15,972 bases of DNA from Flavobacteriales bacterium UBA1112. Its GTDB lineage: Bacteria > Bacteroidota > Bacteroidia > Flavobacteriales_D > Sanyastnellaceae. Both the position numbers and the translations under genes were made by a program. The stretch covers positions 7,239 to 23,210 of the forward strand of contig DCBH01000033.1 in assembly GCA_002313415.1 (NCBI GenBank). Reading direction: 5' to 3'. Below are positions 13,567-15,972 of this stretch, one piece after another (position 1 is the first letter of the stretch; every line of letters starts with the position of its first letter). The notes beneath the pieces were generated by a model, which saw only the letters and a program-made list of their open reading frames with translations, was not told where the DNA came from and did not search any database.

Positions 13567-15255
13567 ATGATTCAAAGGAAGATTCAAGGAATTTGGCAAA
13601 AGCACGGGTTTGCCACACTGACTGTGATGTGGGGGATGATTGGAACAACTTTAGGTCAAGGGCTATGGCATGTGGATGCTCCGGACTTCGACAAGGCTGT
13701 TCAGAACATGGAATGGCAATCGCAACAGACGGGTCGTGAGATGGTTGGTTCAGTGATTCCAGCTGATGTGGACTTCTTTCAGGTCGCCGCGAGGACGGTG
13801 CAGGATGGTTTGGAAACGTGGATGTTGGAGGTCCATGTTCCTGGGGCCTTGGCCACCTGCATTTACTTTGATGACTTCCATTTGCCTGCAGGAGCTACAC
13901 TTCACTTCCACACACCCGAAGGCAAATACGATGAAGTGTGGTCTGAGGGTCCAGTTACAGATGCCGAAAACAACACTCACCGCCGTTGGACCAATGATGA
14001 AGTGCCAGGAGATGCCTTGGTTATGGTGTATCGGTGCCCTGAGGGCACAACCCAACAAGCCACGTTGGGCATGTGCGGCGTTGGTTTTTTTGCGCGCCAC
14101 CAAAGGTTCCCTCATCCTTGGGATTCGCAAGTATCTCGCGGAGGGTCAGAACCCTGTCAAGTGGATGTGAATTGTCCTGAAGGAGACAGTTGGCAATGCG
14201 AAAAAGACGCAGTGGTCAAGTTGCGCATCACCCAAGGAGGAGGAATTTATCTCTGTTCCGGTTCCATGGTCAACAATACGGCCCGGGATTGCCGCCAACT
14301 GATGTTGAGCTCGTTTCACTGTGCCGACGAAGTTGAAGAAAATGAGTGGCCCTTCTTCAAGGTTCAATTCAATTATGAATATTTCGAATGTGGAGGGGTG
14401 CAATCCATCAATTCACGCACAAGGACGGGGGTGATTCACTTGACAGACAGCGACGACAGTTTCAATGGCCAAATCAATGGCAGTGATTTTCTTTTGGTGG
14501 AAGTGGAGGATCCCATCATCGACAGCTGGGAACCTTTTTATGCGGGTTGGGATGCTTCAGGCTTCAATGGGAATGGGGGTGTTGGGATTCACCACCCTTC
14601 AGGGGATCGCAAGAAAATTTCGACCTACACCAATTCACCAGTCAACAGCAATGCCTATTCCTCTGGCGCACATTGGCGCGTTCAATGGACTGCCACCGAA
14701 ACCGATCACGGAGTGACAGAAGGAGGGTCTTCAGGTTCTCCCATTTTCGAAGAAAGCCATCGAATCATTGGGACTTTGACTGGTGGATCATCATATTGTG
14801 ACTATCCTTATGCGCCGGATTATTACGGCAAGATGAGTTATCACTGGGATGGCAACAATCCCATTCCGACTTCCATGAAGCTCAAGGCATTCCTCGATCC
14901 TGTCGGTACTGGAGAAGAATTGATGAACGGGAGCTACGTCCAAGACGCTGGAGAAGGCAATGTGTCGTGTGACCTCTACACGTCATGCGAGGCCACTCGG
15001 GTGGAAGACCGATTTTTGTCTGGTCTGACGATCATTCCCAATCCCACTCAAGGCTCGGTGGCCATCACGTGTCCTGCAGGCTTTGAATGCGAGCATATCC
15101 AATGGTTTGATGCCATGGGTTCCTTGTTGGGGGAAGTGTCTGGGCGGGGGGTGTTCAGGGAATTGGATTTGTCTGCTTGGGGAAAAGGAGTGCGATACAT
15201 CACCGTCACTACATCTGATGGTTGGGCTGCCACGAGACGTGTGGTGGTCCAATGA
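13567..15255 (+). CDS. Secreted trypsin-like (lysyl endopeptidase-like) serine protease with T9SS C-terminal domain
   Basis: A 562-residue exported protein. Residues 1-31 are a signal peptide. Residues ~35-180 are an N-terminal pro-like region with GALATCIYFDDFHLPAGATLHFHTP, a beta-rich block seen in secreted Bacteroidota proteases. The chymotrypsin-fold domain follows: CSGSMVNNTARDC with SSFHC (His251), NGSDFLLVEVEDP (Asp307) and EGGSSGSPIFEE (Ser389), forming a complete triad. The GSMVNNTARDC/HC arrangement resembles Achromobacter lysyl endopeptidase (family S1D), but Lys specificity is only inferred. Cysteines are numerous, suggesting disulfides. The last ~80 residues are a type A T9SS sorting domain: LTIIPNPTQGSVAI, a middle strand with WFDAMGSLLGEV, and GVRYITVTTSDGWAATRRVVVQ. 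The protein should cross the outer membrane by T9SS and be released or surface-anchored to digest external protein. Confidence 0.92.
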   Translation: MIQRKIQGIWQKHGFATLTVMWGMIGTTLGQGLWHVDAPDFDKAVQNMEWQSQQTGREMVGSVIPADVDFFQVAARTVQDGLETWMLEVHVPGALATCIYFDDFHLPAGATLHFHTPEGKYDEVWSEGPVTDAENNTHRRWTNDEVPGDALVMVYRCPEGTTQQATLGMCGVGFFARHQRFPHPWDSQVSRGGSEPCQVDVNCPEGDSWQCEKDAVVKLRITQGGGIYLCSGSMVNNTARDCRQLMLSSFHCADEVEENEWPFFKVQFNYEYFECGGVQSINSRTRTGVIHLTDSDDSFNGQINGSDFLLVEVEDPIIDSWEPFYAGWDASGFNGNGGVGIHHPSGDRKKISTYTNSPVNSNAYSSGAHWRVQWTATETDHGVTEGGSSGSPIFEESHRIIGTLTGGSSYCDYPYAPDYYGKMSYHWDGNNPIPTSMKLKAFLDPVGTGEELMNGSYVQDAGEGNVSCDLYTSCEATRVEDRFLSGLTIIPNPTQGSVAITCPAGFECEHIQWFDAMGSLLGEVSGRGVFRELDLSAWGKGVRYITVTTSDGWAATRRVVVQ

Positions 15256-15276
15256 TTTTGACAGGTCTTGAAAGGT

Positions 15277-15972
15277 TTATCGAAGCCAAGTCAGTTGGTT
15301 CCGTTTGACCTTGGTTTTGAACGCGCCAAACATCACCGTCACTGCATCACCTTTGATTTCCACCACATCTCCTCGCTCCTGACCCGAACGAAGACGAACG
15401 AGCGAGCCCACCACGATTTTGTCTGATTGGTGATTGGGGCGACGCTTCACTTGTTCTTTGGTTTTCCCCTTCATCCGTCGTTTGGCATGCTCTTCTTGTT
15501 TGGACTTTTCTTTGGCGAGGTAGGTTTTGATTTCCTCGAGGAGCCCTTTGTTTGGTTTGCCAGATTGAAACCGATCGACAAATTGCGTCAATTTGGTGCT
15601 GCGCACGCGTGCGGTGTTCAAGGCATCGAATTGGGTGTTCAGATTGCGTTCCTTGTTTTCCATGGCCTCCTTCAAACGCTCTGCTTCCGCAATGGCTTTC
15701 TCAGCTTCCAGTTCAGCCCTCAAATGTTTGTTGGTGAGTTTGGCCAGCTTTGACTTTTCCTTGTGTAAGTCGCCCAGAAGCCCATCGAGTTCGACGCGTC
15801 GCTTGTCCAACTTGCCTTTGGCACGGTCAATGATTTTCTCTGAAATGCCATTGATTTCCGCCACTTCAAACGTGAATGAAGACCCTGGCTGTCCCACTTC
15901 CAATTGGTACATGGGGGCCAAGGATTCACGGTTGAATAGCATGCTTCCATTGAAGGCTTCAGACAACTTGGC
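15277..15972 (-). CDS. MutS2-type ATPase, C-terminal part (runs off the right edge)
   Basis: 231 codons plus stop, open to the window edge. It begins within the MutS ATPase core: FNGSMLFNRESLAPMYQLEVGQPGSSFTFEVAEINGIS corresponds to the MutS2 block with A(S)MLF.....PTY.L..G.PG.S.A..IA...G. A long coiled coil rich in Lys, Glu, Ala and Leu follows (about 80-150 residues). The end is a small beta domain, VVGSLVRLRSGQERGDVVEI..DAVTVMFGAFKTKVKRNQLTWLR, like the domain that in Bacillus MutS2 precedes the Smr nuclease. Here the protein stops at that point, so it lacks an Smr domain. MutS2 proteins bind branched DNA or stalled and collided ribosomes rather than mismatches. The gene converges with the T9SS protease gene, 21 bp apart, with no clear terminator. 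Confidence 0.9.
   Translation of the reverse strand, partial: AKLSEAFNGSMLFNRESLAPMYQLEVGQPGSSFTFEVAEINGISEKIIDRAKGKLDKRRVELDGLLGDLHKEKSKLAKLTNKHLRAELEAEKAIAEAERLKEAMENKERNLNTQFDALNTARVRSTKLTQFVDRFQSGKPNKGLLEEIKTYLAKEKSKQEEHAKRRMKGKTKEQVKRRPNHQSDKIVVGSLVRLRSGQERGDVVEIKGDAVTVMFGAFKTKVKRNQLTWLR

Noticed and set aside
1..15972. CRISPR array, insertion sequence, phage or toxin-antitoxin genes
   Set aside because: No spaced repeats, transposase motifs or paired small toxin/antitoxin frames were found on reading both strands.

Overview
The window looks like chromosomal DNA of a Bacteroidota bacterium, probably Flavobacteriia-like, with moderate GC by eye. The evidence is: a TonB-dependent receptor with a carboxypeptidase-regulatory-like N-terminal domain; a secreted protease ending in a type IX secretion (T9SS) sorting domain; bacillithiol synthesis (bshC); a MutS2 that ends without an Smr domain; and promoter elements of the Bacteroidota -7 type (TAnnTTTG and variants). 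I see no insertion sequence, phage, CRISPR array, tRNA, rRNA or defence island. It reads as ordinary core chromosome.

Layout. Positions 1-1583 (minus) hold the N-terminal 527 residues of a TonB-dependent receptor that runs off the left edge. Only 45 bp away, the divergent plus-strand group begins: a family-5 peptide-binding lipoprotein (1629-3227), an ACMSD-type decarboxylase (3318-4325), bshC overlapping it by 20 bp (4306-5952), and a small HAD-like protein (5965-6423). ruvX (6433-6852, minus) converges on this group and is divergent from dapD (6894-7718). A 196-bp gap with a near-palindrome and a perfect DnaA box precedes dnaN (7915-9033). A rhomboid protease gene (9035-9832, minus) converges on dnaN with one base between them. 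A SirB1/transglutaminase-like gene (9977-10930) and a pterin carbinolamine dehydratase gene (11010-11243) follow on plus. A bidirectional terminator and a 15-bp tandem duplication (11282-11335) separate these from a minus-strand pair: an S41 C-terminal processing peptidase (11896-13515) and a DUF1573 lipoprotein (11345-11854). Head to head with the peptidase, 51 bp away, is a T9SS-exported serine endopeptidase (13567-15255). The window closes with the C-terminal part of MutS2 (15277-15972, minus).

How the genes relate. There is no single obvious pathway. The left edge pairs an outer-membrane receptor with a peptide-binding lipoprotein, which could serve nutrient uptake. ACMSD belongs to tryptophan/kynurenine breakdown, bshC to low-molecular-weight thiol synthesis, dapD to lysine and peptidoglycan precursors, and dnaN, ruvX and mutS2 to DNA metabolism. 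The S41 and S1-type proteases both act outside the cytoplasm and share a small divergent promoter region.

The most useful structural signals are three. Several genes carry a TAnCTTnS element only 4-6 nt before the start codon, which implies nearly leaderless mRNAs. A single perfect DnaA box lies upstream of dnaN. The predicted BshC is extraordinarily rich in tryptophan (about 35 in 548 residues). I did not find a clearly new multi-gene system.
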